A stretch of DNA of 64,000 bases, from NCBI GenBank assembly GCA_032718565.1, contig JAVGVS010000024.1, positions 1,806,452 through 1,870,451 of the forward strand. Direction: 5' to 3'. How positions within the stretch are numbered: the stretch's first letter is position 1; each line of letters starts with the position of its first letter. Of the stretch, positions 25,401 through 38,050 are shown piece after piece. The notes beneath the pieces were generated by a model, which worked only from the letters and a program-made list of their open reading frames with translations, had not been told where the DNA came from and ran no database searches. Origin of the DNA: Distichodus sexfasciatus. Lineage: Eukaryota > Chordata > Actinopteri > Characiformes > Distichodontidae. A program made the translations under genes and the position numbers.

Positions 25401-25479
25401 GCAGCGCGTCAAAAAATGAGGTAAAACCAACACTGAACTGTGAAAAAATATACTTAAAAAACACAGTCCACCACTAAAG

Positions 25480-25850
25480 CTGTGCGATACGACGAAATAT
25501 ATCAGATACCAAAATTAAAATGTCTATCGTCTATCGGGGGGGTGCCGAGTCTATCCTGGGAACTGCAGGAGCAAGGCGGGGAACAACCCTGGGCATGCAA
25601 ACTCCACACAGAAAGGCCCTACAGTTTTTAACAAATAAACTGGCGTAAAAACTGGTATTTCAACGGCGTTAAAAAATATAGGCGGATTGTGGCACCTTTG
25701 GCGTTCCATATAAGCATGCGCAGAGTGTTCAGAGTTGAACGCACATAGCCGCAAGATTTTGCTTGCGAAAGTTCCACTGAATTTACAGAAACTATATTGT
25801 GATATGTATCGTTATCGGCATATGAAATGACATTTTGGGATGTACCTACA
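25480..25850. mobile_element. Possible hAT-like remnant
   Basis: CTGTGCGATACGACGAAATA at one side and ATGTATCGTTATCGGCATAT at the other resemble other hAT-like elements here. The ends are not clearly inverted. Confidence 0.3.
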
Positions 25851-26129
25851 ATTAAATTTGTTTAATCAAAAACAATGAACAGACTGAATTAGTAAAGATG
25901 GAATGAACAAAAAATTCCACAAAACCCACAATGTAAGGAGTGAAACAAGAGAACAAACTAGTCCATCAACCAACTGTAGTAACACAAGAAATGCACATTA
26001 CAGTGTACAGGCGCTCTCAAATATCATTCCAAAAAAGCGTAAAAAGGACAAAAACCAATAAATTCAAATACAAATTAAATAAATTCCACGAAATACCCAG
26101 ACTACTAATTAATACCAGCTCGTGATAGC

Positions 26130-26460
26130 CGTGTCGTATTTTCTAATTACGCCTGCAGGCTTGGATGTGTCGCCTGGCGCAATTATTATTACACCAATTA
26201 TCATAAATTTCCCCCCTGCACCAATTAACAATACGGGAGGGCAGAGCTGCATGTATTTTAAGTGTTATAATTAAGCCGGGCTCTTTTGTTAATTAGCCTG
26301 TTCTGACTCTTTGCTTTTTATGCTGCTCGTCTGCTCATTACTGGAGCCATTTAATTCAATTAGCACCTTAATTAGATGAACAGCCATGTTCTGATGTTGC
26401 AAATCTTGTTGCAAGAGCATGGCGTGATTAGCAAAGACAAACACTGCATGCAAATAATGG
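26130..26460. promoter_or_regulatory. Candidate conserved noncoding element
   Basis: TAATTACGCCTGCAGG, GCAATTATTATTACACC, TAATTAAGCCGGGC, TTAATTAGCC, TTCAATTAGCACCTTAATTA and GCATGCAAATAATG lie within 330 bases. This is the densest TAATTA/ATTA group I saw. Confidence 0.42.
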
Positions 26461-27075
26461 ACGCTAATGTCGGAGGGGAGAAAGGGGGACGTGGAGGGAA
26501 GCCAGAACGTCCGAGCGGGGGGCTACGAAGGCCCCTACCCCTGGGGTCTAATAACGTAGGAGACGCACAAGACCACAGGCATGCCAACGTTACACGCGTG
26601 AGAGCACCAGTTTTTACAAAATATAGGAGTCTCTCAATCCAAAGAGAGCGCACAAAGTGTAAAAATTTCAACATTTGTATTTACGTCTTTAACGCTAATT
26701 GGATATTGGACATCTACTTCCAAGCCGTAAAGTTGAGGCGTGCTGCAGCTTCGCAAGCGAGACTGACACGAGATTAAATACGGTCGGACTGCAGCAGAGC
26801 TAGTCTACTCTCAGATCCCTGTTGACTCAGATAAGAAAGCCTATTCGATGACATGGAGGGACAAACTCAATTAACTATAATGGAGAGGGGTCATTGTGGC
26901 TATCCGCTGACAGACGGTTATAGAATTCAGTTTTCTGACTTAGAGAGACGTTATAACCCCTTGAAAGAACTGGAAGCAACAATGAATACTTCGGCCACAA
27001 GCTGGAACCTCCTAATCTGCAGATTAAATGAAGTGGGTTGCATTCCAAATGGAATAGAATTTAGAATTTGAAATG

Positions 27076-27290
27076 AGAATAGAATTTGTTTGTTTGTTTT
27101 TGTATTTGCTTGTAACATCTTGTTTTGTTTGTCTATTGGTTTTTGTTTGTTTGTTTGATTTTTGTTCCCTTGTTTTTTCTTTCTTTTCTTTTTTCCCCTC
27201 TCTCTTTTTATAAAGTTGTCCTCCGAAGAGGGGGGTGGTGGTGGGTTTAAAAAAAAAAGAAATAAAAAAAAAAGAAATGGAATAGAATCA
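27076..27290 (+). repeat. Low-complexity T-rich/TTTG tract followed by A-rich tract
   Basis: TTTG repeats, then pyrimidine-rich sequence, then two runs of A separated by AGAAAT. No coding content. Confidence 0.6.
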
Positions 27291-27943
27291 GAAATTGAAA
27301 GACATGTTATAACCTGACAATGCTTTAAAAAAGAGGTCATTTTCATCACAGAAAAGTTAACCAAGAATTTATAATACAATCATTTATTTATTTTTTTTTT
27401 AAAACATGAATCGTGCCTTTCAGTTCTCATGACTTGTGATCTCTGGCACTATAATTTCTATAATATTAATAAATGTGTGGCAAATACGTACAATCATCTT
27501 ATTGATTAATAACTAAAATGAGAATAAAATGAGAAAATTACTACACTACATGAAAATTGTGTCCTACAGATGACACGAGAACAACCTGAGTACTTAAATT
27601 TCAAATCCTGAAATTACAGATGAAATATTTGCGTTGAAGTTGCATATGAAGTGCTTTTAATGATGTCTCCTTTTCTGATAAAGATGCACAATATAACAAT
27701 ACATTTTAATTAATATTAGAAATCAGATTATACCGCTAAATGAACTTATCTTTTAATTTTACCATCAAGTTAGAGGTGGAGAAGATTCATGTGTTTTTTT
27801 GTTATAATTAATGGCAATAAATAATATATTTAAATGATTTTAGTTATTTGAAACTAAAATAATGAGTAAACAATTTTACAAAACCACATTTATAAGGCTC
27901 GCAAAAGACGCATCTGGAACAAACGTTGCTAAATTTTACATAC

Positions 27944-28548
27944 GCAGTGCTGTGCAAAAGTTTTAGGCAGGTGTGAAAAAATGCTGTAAACAAAGAATGC
28001 TTTCAAAAATATAAATAATGATTGTTTATTTTTATCAATTTATAAAATGCCAAGTGAGCGAACAAAAGAAAAATCTAAATCAAATCAATATTTGGTGTTA
28101 CTACCTTTTGCCTTCAAACCAGCATCAATTCTTAGGTACACTTGCACAAAGTCAGGGATTTTATAGGATTATAGTCATTATATTATTTTGTAGTCATTAT
28201 ATTATTTTGTAGGATTATAGTCATTATATTAATTTGTAGGATTATAGTCATTATATTATTTTGTAGGATTATAGGATTATAGATCTGTGGTTAGTTCTCC
28301 AAGATGTTTGGAACAACCTACCAGCCGAGTTCCTTCAAAAACTGTGTGCAAGTGAACCTAGAAGAATTGATGCTGTTTTGAAGGCAAAGGGTGGTCACAC
28401 CAAATATTGATTTGATTTAGATTTCTCTTTTGTTCATTCACTGCATTTTGTTGATTGATGAAAATAAACGATTAACACTTCCATTTTTGAAAGCATTCTT
28501 TGTTTACAGCATTTTTTCACACCTGCCTAAAACTTTTGCACAGTACTG
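27944..28548. mobile_element. Tc1/mariner-like MITE, copy 2
   Basis: The same family as 19,105-19,648 with very similar arms (GCTGTGCAAAAGTTTTAGGC to CCTAAAACTTTTGCACAG). It is longer because an internal unit (GTAGGATTATAGTCATTATA) is repeated in tandem at about 28,160-28,280. Confidence 0.8.
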
Positions 28549-28829
28549 TATCTTTGCTTTCTTACTTTGTCTTTCATTTTTCTCTTTGTAACCAAGCCAG
28601 ATTTGAGCAAAAATAAGTGGGCCATAGGCAACAACAACAACAACAGCAACAAGGCCAAAGGTCTCCCATCTGCCCACGACGTTCTGCCTTCCCAAACAAA
28701 TCAGCCCTATTATTGACACCCCCAATGGGATGATTACAAAAAAAGATGCTTGCCCCGCCTCCAAACCACCCCCACCCCAGCCCAAAAAAACGCCCGACTG
28801 TCAAAACGCCTAAACAATAGAGCGGGCTT

Positions 28830-29080
28830 GTAAGTATCCTGCTTGTATCAGCTGATAAATGGGCCGCTCTTTAAGGAACTTATCTCTTTAGGACTTGCAG
28901 CATGAGGAATGGCATCATTTGTACTGTTTGCCTGGCTGGACGAGTCAAGCTGGATCCATTTAAAAGATAGTGAGATACTGTCGACAGCAATAGACAGGGT
29001 AATTGCAGAGCCACTACTGTGGTATAAATTACATCACTCCAAATGGCAGAGGGGCCTTGCCGAGAGCGGGAAAAAAAAAA
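28830..29080. promoter_or_regulatory. Candidate conserved noncoding element
   Basis: Repeat-free, with ATCAGCTGATAAATGGGC, GACAGCAATAGACAGGGT and GGTATAAATTACATCACTCC. Confidence 0.35.
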
Positions 29081-29541
29081 ATCTGACAATTCACTCTGCC
29101 CACCGCCCCACCGCTGCCCACCGCCCCACAGCTGCTTATCACTGCTTAACAGAGGAAAAAAAAAAAGATGGGTGAAAAAATTAAGTATTGATCAAATTAA
29201 TTTTTACCAAAGTGTTTAGAAAGGCTGGTGGTGGGGGCTGGGGGAGAGATGGAGCAATTAAATTCCAAAGGGAATAACTCATAACTCGTATTCATTATTC
29301 ATACACAACGTTAAAAAATACACAATATGAACTACTCGCTACAAAAGTTATGCACCTAAAGAGGACTAAAAAACGCCAAGGACACAAATATAAATACTCA
29401 CATCAAGTAAAACATTAATCCTGTGCAAAATTAACATTTTCAAAAAAATACCTGACAAAACATGCAGCATTAGAGAATATGATCTTAATATAAGCTTGTA
29501 TTTCTTTAAAAGATGCTGATTAATCAATAACTTGAATCTCT

Positions 29542-29667
29542 GGGCCAGTTTCCAAGACAACGATTAAGCCTAAGCCTAGACTATCTTGGAATGTCAGTGG
29601 TAAATCTCAATTGTATCTGCAATTTAGTCCAAGACTAGGCTTAAATCCATGTTCAGGAAACCAGCCC
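29542..29667. mobile_element. Small palindromic MITE (TTAAGCCTAG type)
   Basis: GGGCCAGTTTCC is mirrored by GGAAACCAGCCC with one mismatch, and CGATTAAGCCTAAGCC by an imperfect GGCTTAAATC arm. This is a small fish fold-back element. Confidence 0.65.
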
Positions 29668-29669
29668 TA

Positions 29670-31555
29670 TACGTCAAAGTCAACGTCATCAATAATTTGT
29701 GCAGATACAGTCAGTGAGAAAAAGCGATCAGTGATATGTACAGTAATGTTCAATAGTTCAAATATGTAGCAGCAGTCAAGAGAAGAGGGTTACAAGTTCG
29801 ATCGTCGGGCATTAAATATCCAAATACACGTATTATTGTTATTATAATATTATAAAAATCACCTGGAATCACACACACACTACAATGTACTGTAATTTTA
29901 ATCAATATATTTCCCTTTTTATAATATAGCAACAACATTTTGTTTCTTTTCATGAATCGATTTGGACTTTAAGGACCCTATTTAAATCCCCACAGTTTAA
30001 GGCTACGTAACCGCAGTAGTGACCGTCCCTGCGGAGGTTCATCCTTGTTTTGAATATCTGACAGAACATCCCATGTGTGTCTGACCTTACCCAGACGCAG
30101 GAAACTTATTAGGTTATTATTTTTCCGCCCCATAAAATATGAATAATTTAAAACCCGGCAATTAATAATGAACCATAAATCTAAATATTCTGATGTGTAT
30201 TTTAAACTAGGAATTGATGCTGCCATCTACGATTCCCCAGACATTCTTCATTTATATGAGGAATATAATACTTCCAATTTAAAAAAAAAAAAATTCTTTG
30301 TCAGTGTTCCGGAAGGCAGCCCTCATATCCAGGCGAGACGTTATAGGTGGATTTGTTTTCTGCACGGTGGTTTTATGCATCATCGACTTGATCTCAATTT
30401 ACATGTATGTCCAGGATTATGGCTGTATTCATTTAGGTCAGGTAGTTAAATCAATGGAGTACACTGTAACCTTCTCGGTCAAGACAAGCAACACATTATA
30501 AAGTGTTTAATAACGTTCTATTGCAGGAGACGGCGTAAATAAAAGTCTCGTTTGCGTTTATATTAATGTCATGCTCTCGTGAAATCCTAAAAATTAAGAG
30601 TTAAATACGGATCTATTGCTAGTCATTTTTACGTTTGGTGACGGCAAGAGAGGATCAGTAACTCACATTACCACAACACTTTATTAAATAGCTACTTTAG
30701 ATGTAAAGATTCATATCAGAAGACATTCTAGTCCAACTAGCACCTCAAAGTTATGACGCATTAGGGTCTTTAAGGCTTAAAAATGTTAACATTTCCAACT
30801 TTTTGTGGCATTCTTTCTACATCCGGGTCTGTACTGCCTCTACACACACTAAGTTTGAAAAAAAAGGTCAATTGTGTTAATTTTAATTAACGAATGTGAG
30901 AAATCGTGTGTTAAACGAGCCGTTTAGACTTCTTCCTCTACTTCTATGTCACAGACGGTGACATTTGAACAACTCCACCCTCCACCCACCAGTTGGAACT
31001 ACCAGCGCTTCCTGATCCGCCATGTTTTCTCACAAGCGCTAGCGTAGGAATGGCAATGAAGGAGTCTAACAGACTTATTTTAACTTGGTGAAATCACTGT
31101 AGCTTTCCAGGAAACTGTCCCGTCCAAAACTAAAGCTACTTTACAGCAGGTAAAATAATGTTTTAGGTAAATATTTTATGCTACAATTGCAAATCTCAAG
31201 TAGTAAACATGAATCGATTTTGATTCCACCAGTTAAACACAATGTATAACGGGAAAAACCAGACGTAATACAAACCTAGTGCAACTTTGTCGAAGCAACA
31301 AAAGCCCAGAGATATGCTTAAAATGACTATATAAATCTAAGGGTTACAGATCTGCTCTCTAGACACATTTGACAAAGTGGGGGCAGCAACACACATTATC
31401 ACATTGAAGCCTCTTCTAACCCTTTTTGGGATAGACATTTCTCAGAGCAGATTTTTCTAGACTCAACAGTATCTTTCAAGATAGAATGCCTTTCTTTTAA
31501 TTCATAAAGATCTTAAAGTGAAGCGGGGAGGCAAAAAACAGATCTATGTTGCAGG
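29670..31555. other. No gene seen; possible old repeats
   Basis: The part from about 30,700 to 31,200 has the feel of an old fish repeat (ACTTCTATGTCACAGACGG), but I cannot define its ends. A 93-codon frame at 30,168 lacks family resemblance. Confidence 0.4.
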
Positions 31556-31559
31556 AGGT

Positions 31560-32080
31560 CTATCTCCTTGGCTGGCTCAGCTGCTTTAATTCCCAGACAC
31601 CTTATAGTGATGGCTTCAATTTCCAGGGCTTTTGATAAAATCGTGCAGTCTCTCGTGTATTGGGATTGAGTACCCGGCTTTGGGGCACTTTAATGAAGTG
31701 CCATAGTTTCAGCGCCTTGTGTTTGACATAACCTCTTTCACCGGAGCAATAAATGCGCCGTGAGAAATGTGCAGCAGGCAGACGTAAAGCGCACAGCTGT
31801 AATTGAGTTAATATGACTTCAACTACGGACTATTTACAACGCCGGGTCGGGCTGTCGCATGACTTCCATGGGTTAAGCTGTGGACAATGCGAGACGTCCG
31901 TGTTTTATTCCTCAGCCTAATGAGAAGCACAAATGAATTCAGTATGGCAGAGTTTAATCTTCCTTTCTGGAGAGCTGAGTTAGTGTATCATGGAAAATGC
32001 GCGATGGAAAGTAAAGTCGTTTTCAATCGGCGTGTGGACTTCTCGTTTGCCAATTTAGGTTAATTAATTAAAAAGTATAA
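31560..32080. promoter_or_regulatory. Candidate conserved noncoding element
   Basis: TAATTGAGTTAATATGAC, AGCCTAATGAGAAGC and TTAGGTTAATTAATTAA in repeat-free sequence. Confidence 0.36.
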
Positions 32081-32154
32081 CTGCGTTTCCTTTGTTCAAA
32101 TTGCAGCTTATATTTGGCCATTTCTTCCAAAAAAGGAGCTGAATTCTTGAATAA

Positions 32155-32800
32155 ACTAAACACGATACCAATTTTTATGCCCGATACCGATATCGTACGT
32201 TTGAATATCTGCCGATACCGATACAAATCCAATACAGTCTGAGTCTTTTTAAAACAGAAAACAGAAAATAATGCTTTAATAAACGTCTGAATACATGACT
32301 GAGATTATTCTGTTCTACTTAAGGAAATACTTGACTTAAATACTGTGTTCCTAATTAAAACAATGTAATAATTACACACCCATATGTATATGTTAAATTA
32401 TTTATTATTAAAATAACATCTCAAAAATGATTCCTTTCAACACAGTTGTGTAATTTAGTGACGCTCCCTAATCCTGCGGCGCTAAAACCATCAGGAACAC
32501 AGAGATTGTGAGTGAGAGCTGGTGTTATTACGGAAATTAAACAGTATAATGGTGTGATGTGTTTTTGGGGTTGTAGTGTGTTGTGTTGCTTGTTCTGCTT
32601 GTTGTCATATCAATATGTAGGAATTAGTGTGAATGTTGAACAATAAACCAGCTTTACCGCAGTAACACTTCCCATGCAGAACCAATTGTGCATGCGTAGC
32701 TTTACAAATCGGCTCCATAGATGCCACCGGTACCCGATCCAGCTATCTGAGTCATTATCGGACCGATATCCCAGCCACGTATCGGATCATGCCATCTTCA
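32155..32800. mobile_element. hAT-like element with CCGATACCGATA motifs, family B
   Basis: CCCGATACCGATATCGTACG and TCTGCCGATACCGATACAAA mark one end, and TATCGGACCGATATC the other. Positions about 32,180-32,425 match 40,868-41,100 in inverted orientation, including ATAATTACACACCCATATGT. Confidence 0.55.
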
Positions 32801-33089
32801 GTATCAACTTCATAATAACTCGAAATAATTGCTTGTTAAAATCCATATCATATAGTCAATTATCTTCAAATTTTTGTAGAAAATGTATGTAAAGGATTAA
32901 ACTTATGGGGTATCGACTTCACTAATATATGTTAACAATCTACCATTCGATGCTTCTATTTTTTATAGCAAACTGGTCATCACCGACGGGCTTTGCGGGC
33001 CGTTTGGTCGTCAGCGACTAACACTGATGACTTCTGACAGGTCAAGGAAATCACTTTCCTGCACTAAAACCAAACCAATCGCTCTCCTA

Positions 33090-34000
33090 ACCCAGCTTGA
33101 TATCTCCTTGTTTATTTTGTAGCTGGCAGATGACCATTATGTGAGGCCCTTTTGTGGAGCTACTACAGGATATCTTGCAGGTCACATCATTCTAGGGAGG
33201 TTGATGACTCGGTTAGATCTCCATCACCCTCCACTCAGGCGGAGAATATGTCCTCAGCAGAGGCGCGCTGTTTAGATTGTGATGGAATCGAGAGCGGGTG
33301 ACAGGCCACTGACAGCGGCTTCCTGAGGAGATGCCTCTATTAGTCCCGCGCTACCCCTTAAACTCCTGTTTGCATTGCTACTGTAGCTCGTAAAAGCGAG
33401 GCTTCGGAAAGGGGAGGAAGATACTTTTCCCACTTTTTGCTTGCGCATAAATGGCACAAATAAACTGACGGAAGGATGAATTTCACCACTTTTCTTGCAT
33501 AATTATGCAAACGACGCAAAATGCCACATTGGAAAAGGACAGAAACAACTTCTCCGCATGCTTTGAAGTGATGCTGTGGGCAGTACTCCTTTAATCCGGG
33601 AGCAAATAATCCTGACAAGTTTATAAAGTGGCAGGGTGAAAAGGTTATTCACTTAGTGTGGCGGTCAGCTGTAATTTAAAACAACTAGCCCCAGATCTGT
33701 GCCCGAGCTTTCCCCCTTTTTTTTCCTCCCCCGGCCTCTGCATTCGCAGGCCCTCCCTCAGCGAAAGTTTTCAGCAGGATATTACACACTAGAGCAGGCA
33801 CCAGATTGTGTGAGATTACGACAACATCCTGGAGCAGTCTTGGCTCTGTAATATCTCCATGTTTGCAGTCATGGCCTGTCACCCCAGCTGACCAGTGGGG
33901 ACGCCTGGCGGGTCGCGGCCGAACCTCAATCAACTTCAAGTGTTATTAAATAGTGACCTCCATAAAGAAAAGCGCAATGTAATGATGGCTTAAACAAACG
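33090..34000. promoter_or_regulatory. Candidate conserved noncoding block
   Basis: A repeat-free stretch that includes GCATAATTATGCAAACGACG (palindromic, octamer-like) and CAGCTGTAATTTAAAAC. Short frames on both strands have no family resemblance. Confidence 0.36.
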
Positions 34001-34621
34001 CAATTTATCATCCTCCTCATGGTGACATTACTTTACCCTAGCACAGCCAACCAAGCAGCCACAGTTCAACAGGCTCGGTGGCCAGGCTCTGACCCCAGAA
34101 AAAGGGGGTTCCACTTGCCTCAGACCACACTGCGGCATTCAATTCAGCTAAGCTCTCAGACGGAAAAAAATAAATAAAGAAATGTACAAACGGAGGATTT
34201 TAAAAAGTCACCGTCCGGCTTTTTTACCGGCATACCATCGAGATGCAGTAAAACAGAGATTTGGCTTCAAAATCTGGCTTCAGCTTGATTAATTACGTAG
34301 GTGGACCTATCATTAGTCCCAGTGGAAAACTCTCATCAAAATACAAAAATTGCAGGCACATCTAAGAAAAATTGTAAAGGGTGCTGGATACAGAGAGTCA
34401 AAGTCTCCACACAATATTTTTAGCTCCCACAAAGCGATTTTTTAAATTATATTTTGCACAACGTTTCGACCAGTATGCATCATGCAGCTGACAAACGCCA
34501 CACCGGTCAAAACGTCCAGTCACTTTGTGGAAGCTGAAAACGGGATGCGGATAGTTTTTGTTTTCAAACTTGAGCAAAACTAGCCAGGATTTTCACCAAC
34601 TGAACCTGGAAGTCAGAATAC

Positions 34622-35375
34622 GGCTGGGCGATTTGAGCTGGAATCAATATCACGATTGATGAAACTTTTCACCTCGATTACGATTAAGAAAGATTTTTTT
34701 GTTTTGAGGTTTTTGACCTCATAATTTGTAAAAATGCTTAGCTATTAAAGCTGGAATATTTTCTCTAATGAATGAGTGCATATGTTATCTTCATGACTTT
34801 AAAGTAATTGAAAGAAGCACACCCATGTAGCCGGTGGTGCGGCACACGGGTGTTGAAATGAATCGCATAACTGATGCAATGGCAGACCATAATTGATTAC
34901 AGTTTTGATTACAGTGACATTGCAGGTGGTCCGTGACATGCAGAACGCTCAGTCTGAGTGGTGGTCCCTGGGACAGAAGCAGTTGAAAAACCCCTGGATT
35001 ATATCACAATGACGTTGCTTGGTGATTTTCTGGCTACGGCATAAAAATTCAAGTGAAAAACAACATCACGGTAGCAACTATAGCTGCATGATCTGCATGC
35101 AATGTGATGCAATGTAGAAAAATTGATTGCGATGCATCGAGATGTCGTTATCAAACCGAACTGTAGGACCAGTGAAGGTTCACACAGCTTCCAGTGTGGC
35201 ATGTCATGAGTCATGTGACAGTAATATGTTTTTAAGGGCACAGTACATGAACACACACTGGAAAAATTATTAACAGAATTTCAAAAATAATTGAATTTAC
35301 TGATTGTTCCAAAATTACATCAGTTAGAGGTCCTCAATGTTGGTTTAATCAATTTTTTTGATTAATTGCCCAGCC
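34622..35375. mobile_element. hAT-like element with GGCTGGGCGATT termini
   Basis: GGCTGGGCGATT at the left is mirrored by AATTGCCCAGCC at the right. The interior carries ATGCATCGAGATGTCG and a block (CAGTCTGAGTGGTGGTC) shared with 23,193-23,740. Confidence 0.55.
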
Positions 35376-35849
35376 ATATATTAGAAATATGTTTTCAACA
35401 AAATTTCGCTAATTTAACTAAAAAGCTTAGAAGCTCAGCTTTGCATTTCTATAAGACAGTCTATCATTCCGTCCAGCTCCCCCGTGATGTTAATGCCTGG
35501 TAGGCAGTTTTTACAGCTTATCATCAGTTTCATAAAGACTATAACAGTTGTAAATGTGATAAAAGTTATAAGAGCCTGTATTGTTAGTTAGCCAATAAAT
35601 GCAGCGTATTGCTCGGACCCATCAAATAGGCAATTCGGGAAATCGTGTGGCGTCTGGATTTTTTATGGCCATATTTTCTTATGTAGGACTCACTCCAGGT
35701 CAGGGCTAAGATGAAGTTGGTTGACACTTCATCCATGGAATCATGATTTTTTTTTATATACACTATTGACTTGGCCTTTATTGATTGCTGAGAATGTATC
35801 ACACAAATCATTTTGCGGCAAATCAATAAAGAAATCTTGTGGAAAATTT

Positions 35850-36110
35850 ATATTAAAAGAGCTTTGTTTGCTTAAGTGAGTTTGGGACAGAGCGTATTGA
35901 GTGTTGCGCTGATTAATTGGGTTAGTTTAAATTTGACCACGGCCAACCTATTAAAGAATGCATTCCTAAATCACCATCTGCCGTTTATGATTGAAATGGG
36001 ATTTCCCGCGCAATAAGAGGGCGGCACAAAATAAATCACAAGTGCATTTTGCAGAGAACAGTAAAGGGGACATAACTCTTATGAAGCAAAGTCTTTCCTT
36101 CTTCCAGCCC
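35850..36110. promoter_or_regulatory. Candidate conserved noncoding element
   Basis: GCTGATTAATTGGGTTAG and GCCGTTTATGATTGAAATGG, directly left of a SINE. Confidence 0.33.
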
Positions 36111-36135
36111 ACGTGCATCCGCCGCAGTCCCACTT

Positions 36136-36282
36136 GCAGTCGATAGCGTAACGGTTAGGGCGTGATCAGAAGGTCACCGGTTCGAATCCAAGGTACCGTC
36201 CCCAAGCGCTGCTCCCCGGGCGCTGCCCGTGTTAGCTGCCCACTGCTCCTTCACAGATGGGTCAAATGCAGAGGTCAAATTC
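36136..36282 (+). mobile_element. SINE family 1, internally deleted
   Basis: The head GATAGCGTAACGGTTAGGGC and B-box GGTTCGAATCC join directly to GGTACCGTCCCCAAGC. The ACTGAGGTACTC segment is missing, and the copy ends early at GCAGAGGTC. Confidence 0.7.
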
Positions 36283-36329
36283 AGCCTGATGGTATCAGAC
36301 GTTTTCCTAATCCACACAGTTTTACAATC

Positions 36330-36640
36330 TTATTTAAAATCCAAGTTGTAACCATGGAGCAACTACACAAAGAGCTTCAAAGCTGTAATGAGTTCTAATT
36401 GTGCAATATGCTGGCAAAATATCCATAGCTTCTCTAATGACATTCATTCAATTATCTGCCAATTACATCGATAATAATTTCCTGCAAATCCACCAGCTGA
36501 CATGCCGACTCAATCCGAAGCTAAATGTCACTTGCTCACATTGTAATAGGCCAACATATCAATTGTGAGCTCTAATCACATAATTGATGCAAGAAAGGTC
36601 ACTTGGGCACGACGGATTTGTACACCCGGGCCACACGCCA
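36330..36640. promoter_or_regulatory. Candidate conserved noncoding element
   Basis: CAATTATCTGCCAATTACAT, ACATATCAATTGTGAGC and CACATAATTGATGCAAG. Repeat-free. Confidence 0.36.
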
Positions 36641-37429
36641 CAAAACGCCGAGCCGACGTCTCGCTCCGGTGGCGCTGAAGGGCAGACTTCTCAAGGAGGC
36701 CACTTTTTTTTTTTTTATTTCTATCAGTTGATCATTTCTGTTTAATTATGTGGGGTGGATTTTGGAGTAGATAACAAGCTGTTATCTCCAAGTAAGAAGG
36801 ATAGAAAGGATATCAAAAAGATAAAGTCCCACTCTAGATGCCTAGATTGCCAATCTCCAAATATTTGAATGATGCTTTGTCTGCTAAAATATATACTGTA
36901 TATTAAATGCTGAGGAGTTAAGTGTTTATAAAGATAGAAAAAAGCAAATTTGCTGGATAGGTCGGTGTGCGTTTATAGATAGGGACAAACGCTAAGGTAC
37001 ATTAGGCTCGGAATGGATAAAGACACTGAGGAAATAATCAAAAAGAAGGGAAGGGTGGGGAAGGGGAGGGGGGCCGAGGCTCCACGGCACGCATAATGGC
37101 CCAGAGGATTAAAAGATCACCTGAGTCAAAAGGTGTGTTAAATGCAAGGAAAAGCAGAAATGATTAGGGAAGATATACACGTGCACAAAACCTGAAGAGT
37201 AACTGAGAAAGATGCGCTGACTAACGTGGTGTAGTTGAGTGCAGACTTCTAACAGAAGTGATTTTGTAGCAACATTTCTTATACGCAACATTACTCACCT
37301 CCAAAACATCTTCTTGTGCCTCATTTGGTAGAGTCTCTAAAATGTAAAAGAAAGAAGTGTTTCTTAGAGAACAAGTCAATTCACATTTTAATTGAACAAA
37401 TTACCATGCTCTTGCACAATTATAAACAA

Positions 37430-38050
37430 TGTGGGGGGAAAGGGCAGGAGAGAGTGAGAGAGAGTTGCGTGAAAAGAGGTAAGCGCTAAACACAGGGCAT
37501 GGAATTGGGCGATCGGATGCTTCATTAGAAGCGGATTTATTCAATCAGCTTGCTCGCCTCTTAATTAAAGGAACTAATTATGCTATCGAAAGACTTAGCC
37601 GGCGGCTCCAAAAGAGGGTCGGCCCCCGACGCCACTTCCCTCCCGCCTCGGTGAAGGTGATGACCTTGTGATAACCTGTGTGTTCATCAGTCAAATTACT
37701 GTCCCCGGTAATGGTAATGCCAAAGCACTGGAACACTGGGGCCAACTAATCTGTATTCAAATTACACCACCAAACACTAAGGTGGGCCCGGGCGGCTATA
37801 ACTCAAGCGGCGGCGCGCCGAGGGGAGGAGCGCTCCACAATGCCTAACCTCTCCCGGCCAATTGGACATTATCATACATTTCCCAGGTGTGCCACAGGCC
37901 TTCTGGGGAGCGGCTGATATTGGAAAAATTAATCATAAGTTCCTCCCGCTGCCTTAATGGTCAATTTAAATTAATTAATTGGCAGGTTGTTGGCGGGGGA
38001 TGCTGATGGGCTAGATGGCGTAGGCTTATGCTGAAAAAATAAAATCCGGC
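37430..38050. promoter_or_regulatory. Candidate conserved noncoding element at the edge of the gene-rich part
   Basis: CTTAATTAAAGGAACTAATT, TTTAAATTAATTAATTGGC and CAATTGGACATTATCATAC. It is the last block of this type before ccdc142. Confidence 0.36.

Noticed and set aside
26376..26777. 133-codon plus-strand frame
   Set aside because: Starts inside an enhancer-like block, is rich in Arg/Gly runs from GC-rich DNA, and has no homology that I recognise.
26951..27379. 142-codon minus-strand frame
   Set aside because: Its middle is translated low-complexity TTTG and poly-T sequence.
28000..28280. CRISPR-like spaced repeats
   Set aside because: Tandem units without spacers inside a MITE in a vertebrate genome.
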